From: Kitasatospora xanthocidica
GTDB taxonomy: Bacteria; Actinomycetota; Actinomycetes; Streptomycetales; Streptomycetaceae
Direction: 5' to 3'
NCBI RefSeq assembly: GCF_014656195.1
Contig: NZ_BNBY01000052.1
Location: 1 to 35,275 of the forward strand
Length of the DNA stretch: 35,275 bases
Position numbers and translations under genes: made by a program. This document shows positions 1 to 10,700 of the stretch, piece by piece (position 1 is the stretch's first letter; each line of letters begins with the position of its first letter). Under the pieces are notes generated by a model. It did no database searches and was not told where the DNA came from. It saw nothing but the letters and a program-made list of their open reading frames with translations.

Positions 1-198
1 CCGCACGGATGCGGACGGGGGTCCCGGCCGCCGTCGGCATGCCCGCGTGCCGAAGCCCGTCGGCCTGCCCCTGCACAGAGCGGAACGGCCGCCCGGGCCG
101 GAAGAGAAGGACACGCAGCGGGCCCGGAGGACGCGCTGCCGACAGGGCTGCTGGTTGTTCTCTCGCCGCACCCGGCCCGGCCCGAGAGGCTGAGGCGC
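1..198. other. Upstream region of the NRPS cluster, no gene seen
   Basis: I see no convincing gene here. Open frames run through it but they are the usual GC-rich shadows. It presumably holds the tail of whatever lies left of the window plus the promoter and leader of the hydroxylase/NRPS operon; I could not pick out a clear -35/-10 pair. A purine-rich ribosome-binding stretch (GAGAGG and GAGG) lies at about 184-195, just before the ATG at 199. Confidence 0.5.
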
Positions 199-1251
199 AT
201 GACTGCGAACCCCTCACGCCCGGCCGCGACCGCGGATCCCACGGGAGAGCGCGCCGTGGAGTCCGCCCTTCCCTTCGTCCTGTCGGCGGACGCGCCGGGT
301 ACCCCCGTGGCCGAGTACCTGCCCGCCGCCCGTCCCCTCCTCCGCCGGCGGCTCCTGGAGCACGGCGCGGTCCTGCTGCGCGGTTTCGACGTCGGCGGGG
401 TCGACGGGTTCGCCGGCGTGGTCGGGGCGGTGTCCGGCGAGCCGCTGGCCTACACCGAGCGCTCCTCGCCGCGCAGTACCATCAAGGGCCGGGTGTACAC
501 CTCCACCGACTACCCGCCGGCCGAGGAGATCTTCCTCCACAACGAGAACTCCTACCAGGCCGTCTGGCCCCGCACCCTGTTCTTCCACTGCGTACGGGCG
601 CCCGAGACGCTCGGCTCGACCCCGCTCGCCGACGTCCGCCGGGTCCACGCGGCGATCGACCCGGCGGTGCGCGAGGAGTTCGCGGCCCGCGGCTGGATGG
701 TGGTGCGCAACTTCACCGAGGGCTTCGGGGTGGCCTGGCAGCAGGCCTTCGGCACCGAGGACCGGGCCGAGGTGGAGCGGTACTGCGCCCGCAACGGCAT
801 GACCGCCGAGTGGACCGCGACCGGCCTGCGGACCAGGGCCCGGCGCGAGGCCGTGCACCGGCACCCGGAGACCGGCGAGCCGGTCTGGTTCAACCACCTC
901 GCGTTCTTCCACGTCACCACGCTGGGGCCCGAGGTGTGCGGCGGCCTGCGGGAGATGTACGGCGAGGCCGGCCTGCCCACCAACACCTACTACGGCGACG
1001 GCGAGCCGGTGCCCGACGAGGTGGTCGCCCACCTGCGGGACTGCTACCGCGCCGAGCAGCGCCGCTTCGACTGGCGGCCCGACGACGTGCTGGTGGTCGA
1101 CAACATGCTGGCGGCGCACGGCCGCGAGCCCTTCACCGGACCGCGGCGGATCGCCGTGGCCATGGCCGAGCCCTGGTCCGCGGCCGACGCCGCCCAGGCC
1201 CGCGCCGCCCGTACCGACACGCCCGGGGAGACGTCCGATGGCACCCGATGA
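199..1251 (+). CDS. SyrP/TauD-family Fe(II)/2-oxoglutarate-dependent hydroxylase of the NRPS cluster
   Basis: 350 residues, the usual size for the TauD/TfdA family. The iron-binding facial triad is visible: His114 and Glu116 in FLHNENSY (HxE, as in the SyrP subgroup, rather than HxD) and the distal His307 in DNMLAAHGREPF, followed by an Arg-rich stretch (TGPRRI) that would bind the 2-oxoglutarate carboxylate. SyrP-type members beta-hydroxylate amino acids while these are tethered to an NRPS carrier domain (family knowledge). The start is the ATG at 199, with GAGAGG/GAGG a few bases before it. The 3' end overlaps the next gene by 14 bp, so the two are translationally coupled, which argues for action on that synthetase. 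Which carrier-bound residue is hydroxylated cannot be read from the sequence. Cytosolic; no signal peptide. Confidence 0.9.
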   Translation: MTANPSRPAATADPTGERAVESALPFVLSADAPGTPVAEYLPAARPLLRRRLLEHGAVLLRGFDVGGVDGFAGVVGAVSGEPLAYTERSSPRSTIKGRVYTSTDYPPAEEIFLHNENSYQAVWPRTLFFHCVRAPETLGSTPLADVRRVHAAIDPAVREEFAARGWMVVRNFTEGFGVAWQQAFGTEDRAEVERYCARNGMTAEWTATGLRTRARREAVHRHPETGEPVWFNHLAFFHVTTLGPEVCGGLREMYGEAGLPTNTYYGDGEPVPDEVVAHLRDCYRAEQRRFDWRPDDVLVVDNMLAAHGREPFTGPRRIAVAMAEPWSAADAAQARAARTDTPGETSDGTR

Positions 1252-4200
1252 GACCGGCTCCCCCCTCTCCTTCGCCCAGGAGCAGCTCTGGTTCGTCGAC
1301 CAGCTGCGCTCCGGCGCCTCGACCGAGTACCTGCTGCACGAGGCGATCCGGCTGCGCGGCCCGCTGGACGAGACCGCGCTGACGGCCGCGCTGACCGAGG
1401 TCGCCGCCCGGCACGAGATCCTGCGCACCCGCTACGCCGCCCTGGACGGCGCCGGCTCGCAGATCGTCGACGACCCGGCGCCGGTCGAGCCCCGCCGGGT
1501 GGACCTGAGCGCCCTGCCCGAGGCCGAACAGCTGGACCGGCTCCGGGAGTTGAGCGCCACCGAACGGCGGACCCCGATCGACCTGCGCACCGCGGCGCCC
1601 TGGCGGCTGACCCTGGTACGGCTCGGCGAGGCCGACGCGGCCCTGCTGGTGACCGTCCACCACATCGCCTTCGACGCCGGCTCCTGGGTCGTGCTCGCCC
1701 GCGAACTCGACGCCCTGTACGGCGCGTTCCGCTCCGGCGAGCCGTCCCCGCTGCAACCGTCCGCGCTGGAACCGCCGCCGCTGCAGTACGCGGACTACGC
1801 CCAGTGGGAGCGCGACCGCTGGGAGGCCGACGCCGAGCGGACGGAGCGCCGCCGCGGCTACTGGCGCGAGCGGCTCGCCGGGCTGGAGCCGCTGGAGCTG
1901 CCCGCCGACCGGCACCGCCCGGCACTCTGGGAGCCGGCCGGCGCCGACGTCACCTTCACCGTGCCCGCCGGGTGCGCCGCCCGGCTCACCGAGCTGGGCC
2001 GCGGCCGCGGCCGCGGCGCCACCCCGTTCATGGTGTACCTGGCCGCCTACCAGCTGCTGCTGGCCCGGCACGCGGGCCGCGAGGACGTGGCCGTCGGCGT
2101 GTCGGTCTCGCGCCGCGACCAGCCCGAGCTGGAACAGCTGCTCGGCATGTTCCTCAACACCGTGGTGCTGCGCACCGACCTGTCCGGCTCACCGACCTTC
2201 CACGACCTGCTCGGCCGGGTCCGGGAGAGCGTCCTGGACGCCTACGACCACCAGGACGTGCCCTTCGACCGGGTCGTCGCGGACCTCGCACCGGAGCGCG
2301 ACCGGTCCCGCAACCCGGTGTTCCAGGCCGCGTTCGCGCTGCACACCACCGACCCGCAGCCGTTCCGCCTGGCCGGCCTGGACGTCGGCCTCGTCCCGGC
2401 CGCCGTCACCAGCTCCGCCTTCGACCTCTCGCTGCACCTCGACGAGGAGCCGGACGGCTCGCTCACCGGGCGCTTCCTCTACCCGACCGCCCTGTTCGAC
2501 CACGCCCGGATCGAGCGAATGGCCGGCCACCTGCTGCGGCTGCTGACCCAGCTGGCCGAGCAGCCGGACAGCCCCGTGCACCGGCTGGAGCTGCTCACCG
2601 AGGCCGAGTCACGGGCGCTCGACGCCTGGAACCCCACCGACGCCGACCCCGACCGGCTGTGGTCCGGTCCGTCGCTGCCCGAGCTCTTCCTCGCCCGAGC
2701 CGAGGCCACCCCGGACGCGGTGGCCGTGGTGGCCGGCCCGCTGGAGCTGACCTACGCCGAACTCGCCGACCGGACCCTGCGGCTGGCCCACCGGCTGACC
2801 GCGCTCGGGGTCGCCCCGGAGACCCCGGTCGGGGTCGCGCTGCACCGGGGCGCCGACCTGGTCACCGCGCTGCTCGCGGTGCTCACCGCGGGCGGGGTGT
2901 ACGTGCCGCTCGCCCCCGACCACCCCGCCGACCGGCTGGCGTACCTGGTCGCCGACGCCGGGGTGGACCTGGTGATCACCGAGGAGTCGCTGCGCGACCG
3001 GCTGCCGGACGGGCCCCGGCTGGTCCTGCCGGGCGACGACGCGTACGACCCGGCCCCAGACGCCCTCGCGGCGCCCGTGCCTGTCGACCCCCGGGGCGCC
3101 GCGTATGTGATGTACACCTCCGGCTCCACCGGCCGCCCCAAGGGCGTGGTGGTGCCGCACGCGGCCATCCGCAACCGGGTGCTCTGGTCGGTCGAGCACC
3201 TGGACCTCGGCCCCGGCGAGCGGCTGCTGCAGAAGACCACGATCGGCTTCGACGCCGCCGTCTGGGAGTTCCTCTCCCCGCTGGTGTGCGGCGCCACCGT
3301 GGTAATGGCCCCGGCCGACGCCCACCGCGACCCGGCCGTGATGGCCCGGGCCGCCGAACACGGCGTCACCGTGCTGCAGCTCGTCCCCTCGGTGCTGCGG
3401 CTGCTGCTCGCCGAGCCGGGCCTGGCCGACTGCACCGCGCTGCGCGTGGTCTGCTCGGCCGGCGAGCCGCTGCCCGCCGAGCTGTGCGAGCGGCTGCGCG
3501 ACCTGCTCGACGTCCGGGTCGTCAACACCTACGGCCCGACCGAGTGCGCGATCGACTCCACCGCCTGGCCGTACGACGGCACCCGGCGGGACGGCGTCGT
3601 CCCGATCGGCCACCCGCTCACCGGGGTACGGGTCCACGTGGTCGACGCCCACGACCGGCTGGTGCCGGTCGGCGTGCCCGGCGAGCTGTGCGTGGCCGGC
3701 GTCGGCCTGGCCCGCGGCTACCTGGGCCGCCCCGGCCTCACCGCCGAGCGCTTCGCCCCCAACCCGTACCCGCGGACCCCCGGCGAGCGCTGGTACCGCA
3801 CCGGGGACCTGGTGCGCCGCCGCGCGGACGGCGCGCTGGAGTTCCTGGCCCGGCTGGACGAGCAGGTCAAGGTCCGCGGGGTGCGGATCGAGCCCGGGGA
3901 GATCGAGGCGGTGCTCGCCGCCCACCCGGCGGTCGGGGCCGCCGCGGTCGCCACCCACCGCTCGGCGGCCGGGGACCTGGAACTGACGGCCTACGTGGTG
4001 CCCGTCCCGGGCACCGCGGCCGGCCCCGAGGAGCTGCGCGCGCACCTGGCCGCCCGGCTGCCGGAGGCGATGGTCCCCTCGGCCGTCCTGGAACTGGACG
4101 AACTGCCGCTGACCCCCAGCGGCAAGGTCGACCGCAAGCTGCTGCCCTCGCCCGAGGGCCGCGAGCGCGGCACGGGCCGCGCGTGGACCGCCCCGCGCAC

Positions 4201-7200
4201 CGCCGCCGAACGGTCCGTCGCCGAGGCGATGGCCGAGGTGCTGGAGGTGGACCGGGTCGGCGCCGAGGACGACTTCTTCGCCCTCGGCGGCCACTCGCTG
4301 CTGGCGATCCGGATGGTCCTGCGGCTGCGCCGCGGCCTCGGCGTCGACCTGACCGTCGGCGACCTGTTCGGCGCCCGTACCGTCGCCGCGCTGGCCGCCC
4401 GGGTCGACGCGGCCCGCGCCGCCGACCCCGAGGACGGACCCGCCGTCCGGCCCGTGCCGCGCACCGGCGAGCTGCCGCTCTCCTTCGGCCAGCAGCGCCT
4501 CTGGTTCCTGGACCAGCTGGAGCCCGGCAGCGACGAGTACCTCGTCCCGCTCGCCGTGCGCCTGCGCGGCCCGCTGGACGTCGAGGCGCTGCGCGGCGCC
4601 GTGGACGCCGTCGCCGCCCGGCACGAGGTGCTGCGCACCCACTACCTGCCGAACGACGGCGACCCCCGGCAGGTGATCGACCCGCCCGGCCCGGTGCCGT
4701 TCTGGCTGGTCGACCTCGCCGGGACCGCCGACGCCGAGGCACAGGCGCACCGGCTGGCGGCCAAGGCCGGCAGCCGCCCCTTCGACCTGGCGGCCGAGTG
4801 GCCGGTGCGCGTCACCGTCGTGCGGATCGCCCCCGACGACCACCTGCTCGCCCTGACCCTGCACCACATCGTCTGCGACGGCTGGTCGACCGGCCTGCTG
4901 CTGGCCGACCTGGACCGGGCCTACCGGGCGCTCGCGGCGGGCGAGCCCTCGCCCCTGGCCCCGCAGCCCGTGCACTACGCGGACTTCGCGGTCTGGCAGC
5001 GCGAGCGGGAGGACGCCGGCGGGCTGGCCGGGCAGCTCGACCACTGGCGGGAGCGGCTGGCCGGCCTGGTGCCCGTCGAGCTGCCCACCGACCGGCTGCG
5101 GGCCGCCGTCCGGGACACCCGCGGCGCCACCTTCGACACCACCGTACCGGCGGAACTCGGCCGCGAGCTGACGGAGTTGGCCCGCCGCAGCGGGGTGACG
5201 CCGTTCGTCCTGCTGCTGGCCGCCTTCCAGGTGCTGCTGGGCCGCCACACCGGGCGGGAGGACGTCGCGGTCGGCACCCCCGTCGCCGGGCGGACCAGGC
5301 CCGAGACCGAGGACTTGGTCGGCTTCTTCACCAACACCCTGGTGATCCGCACCGACCTGGCCGGCGATCCGCGCTTCACCGAGCTCCTGGACCAGGTCCA
5401 CCGGGCGTCCGCCGACGCTCTCGCCCACCAGGACGTGCCGTTCGAGCACCTGGTCGACGCCCTCCGGCCGGACCGCGACCTCTCCCGCAACCCACTGTTC
5501 CAGGTGATGTTCGAGCTGCAGCACGCGGACGACCTCCCCGCCTCCCTCGGCGCGGCCACCGCCGAGTGGGTCGACGCGGGGCCCGCCGTGGCCAAGTTCG
5601 ACCTCACGGTGACGGTCACCCAGCACGAGGACGGCCGGCTGCGGGTCTGGTTCGAGTACGCCACCGCCCTGTTCGACCGGGCCACCATGGACCGCCTCGC
5701 CGGGCACTACCTGACCCTGCTGCGGGCCGTCGCCGACGCCCCGGACGCCCGGCTCGGCGACCTCGGCCTGCTCACCGAGCCGGAGCGGCACCAGCTGCTC
5801 GACCTGTGGCCCGACCCGGACGGGCACCGCACCGCCGCCCTGGACCCGGCCGACGAGCACGGGCTCTGCGTGCCGCAGCTGATCGAGCGGGCGGCCCGCC
5901 GCACCCCGGAGGCGGTCGCGGTGATCGCCGGGCAGGAACGCATCGGCTACGCCGAGCTGAACGCCCGGGCCAACCGCCTCGCCCACCGGCTGCGCGGGCT
6001 CGGGGTCGGACCGGAGACGGTGGTCGCCTCCTGCCTGGAGCGCAGCGCGGCGGCGGTGGTCGCCCTGGTGGCCGTGCTCAAGGCGGGCGGCGTGTACGTG
6101 CCGCTCGACCCCCGGCACCCGGCCGACCGGCTGTCCTTCATGCTGGACGACGCCGGCGCCGAACTCGTGCTCACCACCGCCGAGTTCGCCGACCGGACGG
6201 CCGGCGGCCGGTACCGGACCGTGCTGGTCGACGACAAGCCCGGGGAGGACGGCGAGCCGACCGACTCGGCTCACGACACCGACCCGGTGCCGCTGGCCGG
6301 CCCCGCCGACCTCGCCTACGTCATCTACACCTCGGGCTCGACCGGCCGCCCCAAGGGCGTGATGATCGAGCACCGCTCCTACGCCCACCACTGCCGGGTG
6401 ATCGCCGACGCCTACGGCATCGCCCCGGGTGAGCGGGTCGTGCTGCTGTCCGCGCTCACCTTCGACGTCGCGATGGACCAGATCGCGGCCACCCTGGTGG
6501 CGGGCGCCACCGTCGTGGTCGGCGACCCGGTCTTCTGGACCCCGGCCGAACTCCCCGCCCGGCTGGCCGAGTACGGCGTGACGATCCTGGAGATCACCCC
6601 CGCCTACTACCGCGCCGTCCTGGACTCCCCCGACCTCGCCCGGCTGACCGCGCTCAAGCTGATGAACGTCGGCAGCGACGTCGTCACCGTCGACGACGCC
6701 CGGCGCTGGGCGGACACCGGCCTGCCCGGCCGCTTCCTGTGCAACTACGGGCCCACCGAGGCCACCGTCACCTGTCTGCTCCACCCGGTGGACGCGGCCG
6801 GCGAGGCCGGCCGGCAGGCCTCGGCCGCGCTGCCGATCGGACGGCCGGTGGCCGGCACCCGGGCCCACGTCCTGGACGCCGACCTGCGGCCCGTCCCGGT
6901 CGGGGTGCCCGGCGAACTCTGCCTGGGCGGGGTCCGGCTCGCCCGCGGCTACCACCGCCGCCCCGGCCTGACCGCCGACCGTTTCGTCCCCGACCCGCTC
7001 GCCACCGCGCCCGGGCAGCGGCTCTACCGCACCGGCGACCTGGTCCGCCGCCGCCCGGACGGCGCCATCGAGTTCCTCGGCCGGATCGACCGCCAGGTCA
7101 AGCTGCGCGGCCTGCGGATCGAACTCGGCGAGATCGAGGCGGCGCTGGCCCGGCACCCCGCGGTGCGGGAGGCCGTGGTCGTCGCCGCGCCCACCGCGCC

Positions 7201-7720
7201 CGGCGAGCGGCAGCTGGTCGCCTACCTGGTCGCCCGGCCCGGCGAGGAGGTCCCGCCGGTCGCCGACCTGCGCGCCCACCTGCGGGACCTGCTGCCCGAG
7301 TACATGATCCCCGCGCGCTGGACCCCGCTCGCGGAGTTCCCGATGACCTCCAGCGGCAAGGTCGACCGCAAGGCGCTGCCCGACCCCGCCCCGGCCGGCG
7401 CCGAGGAGACAGCCGTCCACCTGCCCCCCGAGGGCCCGGTCCAGGAGGCGATCGCGGCCGTCTGGTCCGAGATCCTCGGCCTGCCCCGGGTCGGCGCCCA
7501 GGACGACTTCTTCGCCCTCGGCGGGCACTCCCTGCTCGCCACCCAGGTCCTCGCCGCCCTGCGCGAGGCCTTCGCGGTCGACCTGCCCCTGCGGCGACTG
7601 TTCGAGGCCACCACGGTGGCCGCCCTGGCCGACGCGGTGCGGGAGGCCGTCGAGGCCGACATTGACCGGCTGACCGATGACGAGATCGAGGACCTCCTGT
7701 CCCGGAAAGGTGTGCGATGA
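1238..7720 (+). CDS. Nonribosomal peptide synthetase, C-A-T-C-A-T (two modules)
   Basis: 2160 residues. Order: C1 (~8-460), A1 (~475-990, YTSGSTGRPKG from Tyr626), T1 (LGGHSL, phosphopantetheine Ser1020), C2 (~1075-1510, HHIVCDG from His1209), A2 (~1540-2040, core motif from Tyr1697), T2 (Ser2098), then a short acidic tail. C1 reads HHIAFDA (His141-Ala147), keeping both His and the Asp but with Ala for the final Gly. Pocket residues read against GrsA: A1 D-A-W-Q-C-A-T-I-D, closest to a published Gln code (DAWQFGLID) but not identical; A2 D-V-D-E-M-V-N-V-T, which I cannot assign. There is no loading A-T before C1, so this protein either accepts an acyl or aminoacyl group from elsewhere or starts with a lipo-initiating C domain. 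The tail (EADIDRLTDDEIEDLLSRK) looks like a docking peptide for the next protein. No E or MT domain is seen and no mbtH is in the window. Confidence 0.97.
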   Translation: MAPDETGSPLSFAQEQLWFVDQLRSGASTEYLLHEAIRLRGPLDETALTAALTEVAARHEILRTRYAALDGAGSQIVDDPAPVEPRRVDLSALPEAEQLDRLRELSATERRTPIDLRTAAPWRLTLVRLGEADAALLVTVHHIAFDAGSWVVLARELDALYGAFRSGEPSPLQPSALEPPPLQYADYAQWERDRWEADAERTERRRGYWRERLAGLEPLELPADRHRPALWEPAGADVTFTVPAGCAARLTELGRGRGRGATPFMVYLAAYQLLLARHAGREDVAVGVSVSRRDQPELEQLLGMFLNTVVLRTDLSGSPTFHDLLGRVRESVLDAYDHQDVPFDRVVADLAPERDRSRNPVFQAAFALHTTDPQPFRLAGLDVGLVPAAVTSSAFDLSLHLDEEPDGSLTGRFLYPTALFDHARIERMAGHLLRLLTQLAEQPDSPVHRLELLTEAESRALDAWNPTDADPDRLWSGPSLPELFLARAEATPDAVAVVAGPLELTYAELADRTLRLAHRLTALGVAPETPVGVALHRGADLVTALLAVLTAGGVYVPLAPDHPADRLAYLVADAGVDLVITEESLRDRLPDGPRLVLPGDDAYDPAPDALAAPVPVDPRGAAYVMYTSGSTGRPKGVVVPHAAIRNRVLWSVEHLDLGPGERLLQKTTIGFDAAVWEFLSPLVCGATVVMAPADAHRDPAVMARAAEHGVTVLQLVPSVLRLLLAEPGLADCTALRVVCSAGEPLPAELCERLRDLLDVRVVNTYGPTECAIDSTAWPYDGTRRDGVVPIGHPLTGVRVHVVDAHDRLVPVGVPGELCVAGVGLARGYLGRPGLTAERFAPNPYPRTPGERWYRTGDLVRRRADGALEFLARLDEQVKVRGVRIEPGEIEAVLAAHPAVGAAAVATHRSAAGDLELTAYVVPVPGTAAGPEELRAHLAARLPEAMVPSAVLELDELPLTPSGKVDRKLLPSPEGRERGTGRAWTAPRTAAERSVAEAMAEVLEVDRVGAEDDFFALGGHSLLAIRMVLRLRRGLGVDLTVGDLFGARTVAALAARVDAARAADPEDGPAVRPVPRTGELPLSFGQQRLWFLDQLEPGSDEYLVPLAVRLRGPLDVEALRGAVDAVAARHEVLRTHYLPNDGDPRQVIDPPGPVPFWLVDLAGTADAEAQAHRLAAKAGSRPFDLAAEWPVRVTVVRIAPDDHLLALTLHHIVCDGWSTGLLLADLDRAYRALAAGEPSPLAPQPVHYADFAVWQREREDAGGLAGQLDHWRERLAGLVPVELPTDRLRAAVRDTRGATFDTTVPAELGRELTELARRSGVTPFVLLLAAFQVLLGRHTGREDVAVGTPVAGRTRPETEDLVGFFTNTLVIRTDLAGDPRFTELLDQVHRASADALAHQDVPFEHLVDALRPDRDLSRNPLFQVMFELQHADDLPASLGAATAEWVDAGPAVAKFDLTVTVTQHEDGRLRVWFEYATALFDRATMDRLAGHYLTLLRAVADAPDARLGDLGLLTEPERHQLLDLWPDPDGHRTAALDPADEHGLCVPQLIERAARRTPEAVAVIAGQERIGYAELNARANRLAHRLRGLGVGPETVVASCLERSAAAVVALVAVLKAGGVYVPLDPRHPADRLSFMLDDAGAELVLTTAEFADRTAGGRYRTVLVDDKPGEDGEPTDSAHDTDPVPLAGPADLAYVIYTSGSTGRPKGVMIEHRSYAHHCRVIADAYGIAPGERVVLLSALTFDVAMDQIAATLVAGATVVVGDPVFWTPAELPARLAEYGVTILEITPAYYRAVLDSPDLARLTALKLMNVGSDVVTVDDARRWADTGLPGRFLCNYGPTEATVTCLLHPVDAAGEAGRQASAALPIGRPVAGTRAHVLDADLRPVPVGVPGELCLGGVRLARGYHRRPGLTADRFVPDPLATAPGQRLYRTGDLVRRRPDGAIEFLGRIDRQVKLRGLRIELGEIEAALARHPAVREAVVVAAPTAPGERQLVAYLVARPGEEVPPVADLRAHLRDLLPEYMIPARWTPLAEFPMTSSGKVDRKALPDPAPAGAEETAVHLPPEGPVQEAIAAVWSEILGLPRVGAQDDFFALGGHSLLATQVLAALREAFAVDLPLRRLFEATTVAALADAVREAVEADIDRLTDDEIEDLLSRKGVR

Positions 7721-10700
7721 GCGAGACCGTTGACCGCTCCGCCCGGCGTGCCGAGCTGCTGCGCCGACGGCTGGAGGGCGGGGCCGCGCCCCGCCCCGCC
7801 GACGGCATCGGCCGGGCCCCCCGCACCGGCCCGCTGCCACTCTCCTCCGCCCAGCGCCGGCTCTGGATCCTGGACCGGATGCGGCCGGGCGGCACCGCGT
7901 ACCTGATGACCGCCGCCCTGCACCTGCGCGGCCCGCTGGACCACCGGGCGCTGCACACCGCGCTGGACGCCCTGCCGGCCCGCCACGAGGTGCTGCGCAC
8001 CCGCTACCCGGTGGTCGGCGACGAACCCGTCCAGCTGGTCGACGAGCCGTCCCCGGTGCCGCTGGACGAGCTGGACCTGCGCGAGCTGGACCGCCCCGCC
8101 GCCGAGGCCAGGATCGACGCCCTGACCAGCTCCGAGCGCCGCCCGGTCGACCTCGCGACCGGCCCGGTGCTGCGCGCCACCCTGGCCAGGCTCGCCGAGG
8201 ACGAGCACGCGCTGCTGCTGACCTTCCACCACATCGCGGCGGACGGCTGGTCGGAGGACCTGCTGGTCACCGAGTTCACCGCCCGCTACGCGGCGGCCTG
8301 CTCCGGGGAGCCCGCCGCCGCACCACCGGCGGAGCTGCAGTACGCCGACTACGCCGTCTGGCAGCGCGAGCGGCTGGCCGGCGCCCCGTCCGAGCGGCAA
8401 CTGGCGTTCTGGCGCGACCGCCTGGCCGGTCTCCCCCCGCTGGAGCTGCCCACCGACCGGCCCCGGCCGCCGGTCTGGGACTCCGCGGGCGACCAGGTGC
8501 CGGTGGCCGTCCCGGCGGACACCGCCGGCCGGCTCACCGCCCTGGCCCGGGAGCACGGCGCCACCCCGTTCATGGCCCTGCTCGCCGCCTACGCCGTCCT
8601 GCTAAGCCGCTGGAGCGGCCAGCGCGACCTGGCCGTCGGCACCCCGGTGGCCGGCCGGGACCGCGCCGAACTCCAGTCCATGGTGGGCCTGTTCCTCAAC
8701 ACCCTGGTCCTGCGGACGGACCTCTCCGGCACCCCGTCCTTCACCGACCTGCTGCGCCGGGTGCGCGAGGGCGCGATGGACGCCTACGCCCACCAGGAGC
8801 TCCCGTTCGAGCTGCTGGTGGACGAGCTGGTCCCGGAGCGCGACCCGTCCCGCAACCCGCTGTTCACCACGATGCTGCTGTGGGAGGACGCCGCGACCGC
8901 CGGCGCCGTACCGGCCGGCGGGCTGACCGTCGGCCGGCTGCCGGTCGGCGAGAGCAGCGCCAAGGTGGACCTCACCCTGGGCCTGACCGAGCAGCCGGAC
9001 GGCTCGCTGGCCGGCGGGATCACCTACGCCTCCGCCCTGTTCGACCGCGCCACCGTCGAGCGCTTCGCCGCCCAGCTGGCCCGGCTGCTGGAGAGCGCCG
9101 TCGCCGCGCCCGGGCTGCCCGTCCACGAACTGGACGTCCTGCCCCCGGCCGAGCGCACCCTGCTGCTGGAGACCTGGAACGACACCGCCCGCGGCTACCC
9201 CGCCGGGACCCTCACCGCCCTGGTCGAGGCCCAGGCCCGCCGCGTCCCGGACGCTCCCGCGCTGCGCGGCCAGGGCGTCACGGTCTCGTACGCGGAGCTG
9301 AACACCCGGGCCAACCGGCTGGCGCACCGGCTGCGCGCCCTCGGCGTGGGCCCGGAGTCCGTGGTCGGGGTCCGGCTGCACCGGGGCGCCGAACTGGTGG
9401 TGGCGCTGCTGGGCGTGCTCAAGGCGGGCGGCGCCTACCTGCCGCTCGACCCGGAGTACCCGGCGGAGCGGCTGGCCTTCATGCTCGCCGACTCGGGCGC
9501 CCGGGTCGTGATCGGCCACGGCGGCCAGAGCAGTGCCGGGGCGGCCCCGGCCGACAGCGGGGTCCTCCCGGTCGACATCGCCGAGGACCTGTCCGGCCTG
9601 CCCACCGAGGACCCGGCGCCGCTCTGCGAACCGGCCCACCCGGCGTACGTGATCTACACCTCCGGCTCGACCGGCCGCCCCAAGGGCGTGGTGGTGGAGC
9701 ACCGGGCGATCACCAACCGGCTGCACTGGATGCAGGAGGCCTACCGGCTGGGCCCCGACGACCGGATCCTGCACAAGACGCCGACCGGCTTCGACGTCTC
9801 GGTGTGGGAGCTGTTCTGGCCGCTGGTCACCGGTGCCACCATGGTGCTCGCCAAGCCCGGCGGCCACCGCGACCCGGCCTACCTGGCCGAGCTGATCGCC
9901 GGGGAGGGCGTGACCACCCTTCACTTCGTGCCGTCCATGCTGCGCGAGTTCCTCGCCGGGGAGCTGCCCCCGCTGCCCGCGCTGCGCCGGATGGTCTGCA
10001 GCGGCGAGGCCCTGCCGGGCGAGCTGGCCGAGGCCGTGCACCGGCGGATCGGCTGCGAGCTGCACAACCTCTACGGCCCGACCGAGGCCGCGGTGGACGT
10101 CACCGCCGTCCGCTGCCTGCCCGGCGAGACCGTGACCATCGGCCGGCCGATCGCCAACACCCGCACCTACCTGGTGGACGCCGACCTGCGACCGGTCCCG
10201 ATCGGCGTGGCCGGTGAACTGCTGCTCGGCGGCGTGCAGTTGGCCCGCGGCTACCTGGCCAGGCCGGGCCTGACCGCGGAGCGCTTCGTCCCCTCCCCGT
10301 TCGCCACCGCCCCCGGCGAGCGGCTCTACCGCACCGGCGACCGGGCCCGGCTGCGGCCCGACGGCGCGATCGAGTACCTCGGCCGGCTCGACGACCAGGT
10401 GAAGATCCGCGGCCAGCGGGTCGAACCCGGCGAGATCGAGGAGGCGCTGGCCTCCGCGCCGGGCGTGGCCGCGGCCGCGGTCACCGTCCACGACGGCCGG
10501 CTGGTCGCCCACCTCGCCCCGCGCGCGGTGGACGCGGCCGCGGTGCGCGAGCACCTGCACCACCGGCTGCCCGCCCAGCTGCACCCGGCCCACTGGCTGC
10601 TGCACGACGCCCTGCCGCTCACCCCCAGCGGCAAGACCGACCGCCGGGCGCTGCCCGCCCCCGACGGCAGCCGCTCCGCGCTGGCCGGGGAGTACGTGGC

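Noticed and set aside
1997..2020. GGCCGC hexamer repeats in the first NRPS C domain
   Set aside because: They keep the frame and replace a variable loop (GRGRGRGATPF) before the conserved ATPF; a simple-sequence expansion without a separate role.
1804..6432. Second + strand open frame of 1542 codons inside the first NRPS gene
   Set aside because: Arg/Pro/Gly-rich shadow of the true frame; the C, A and T motifs are in the other frame.
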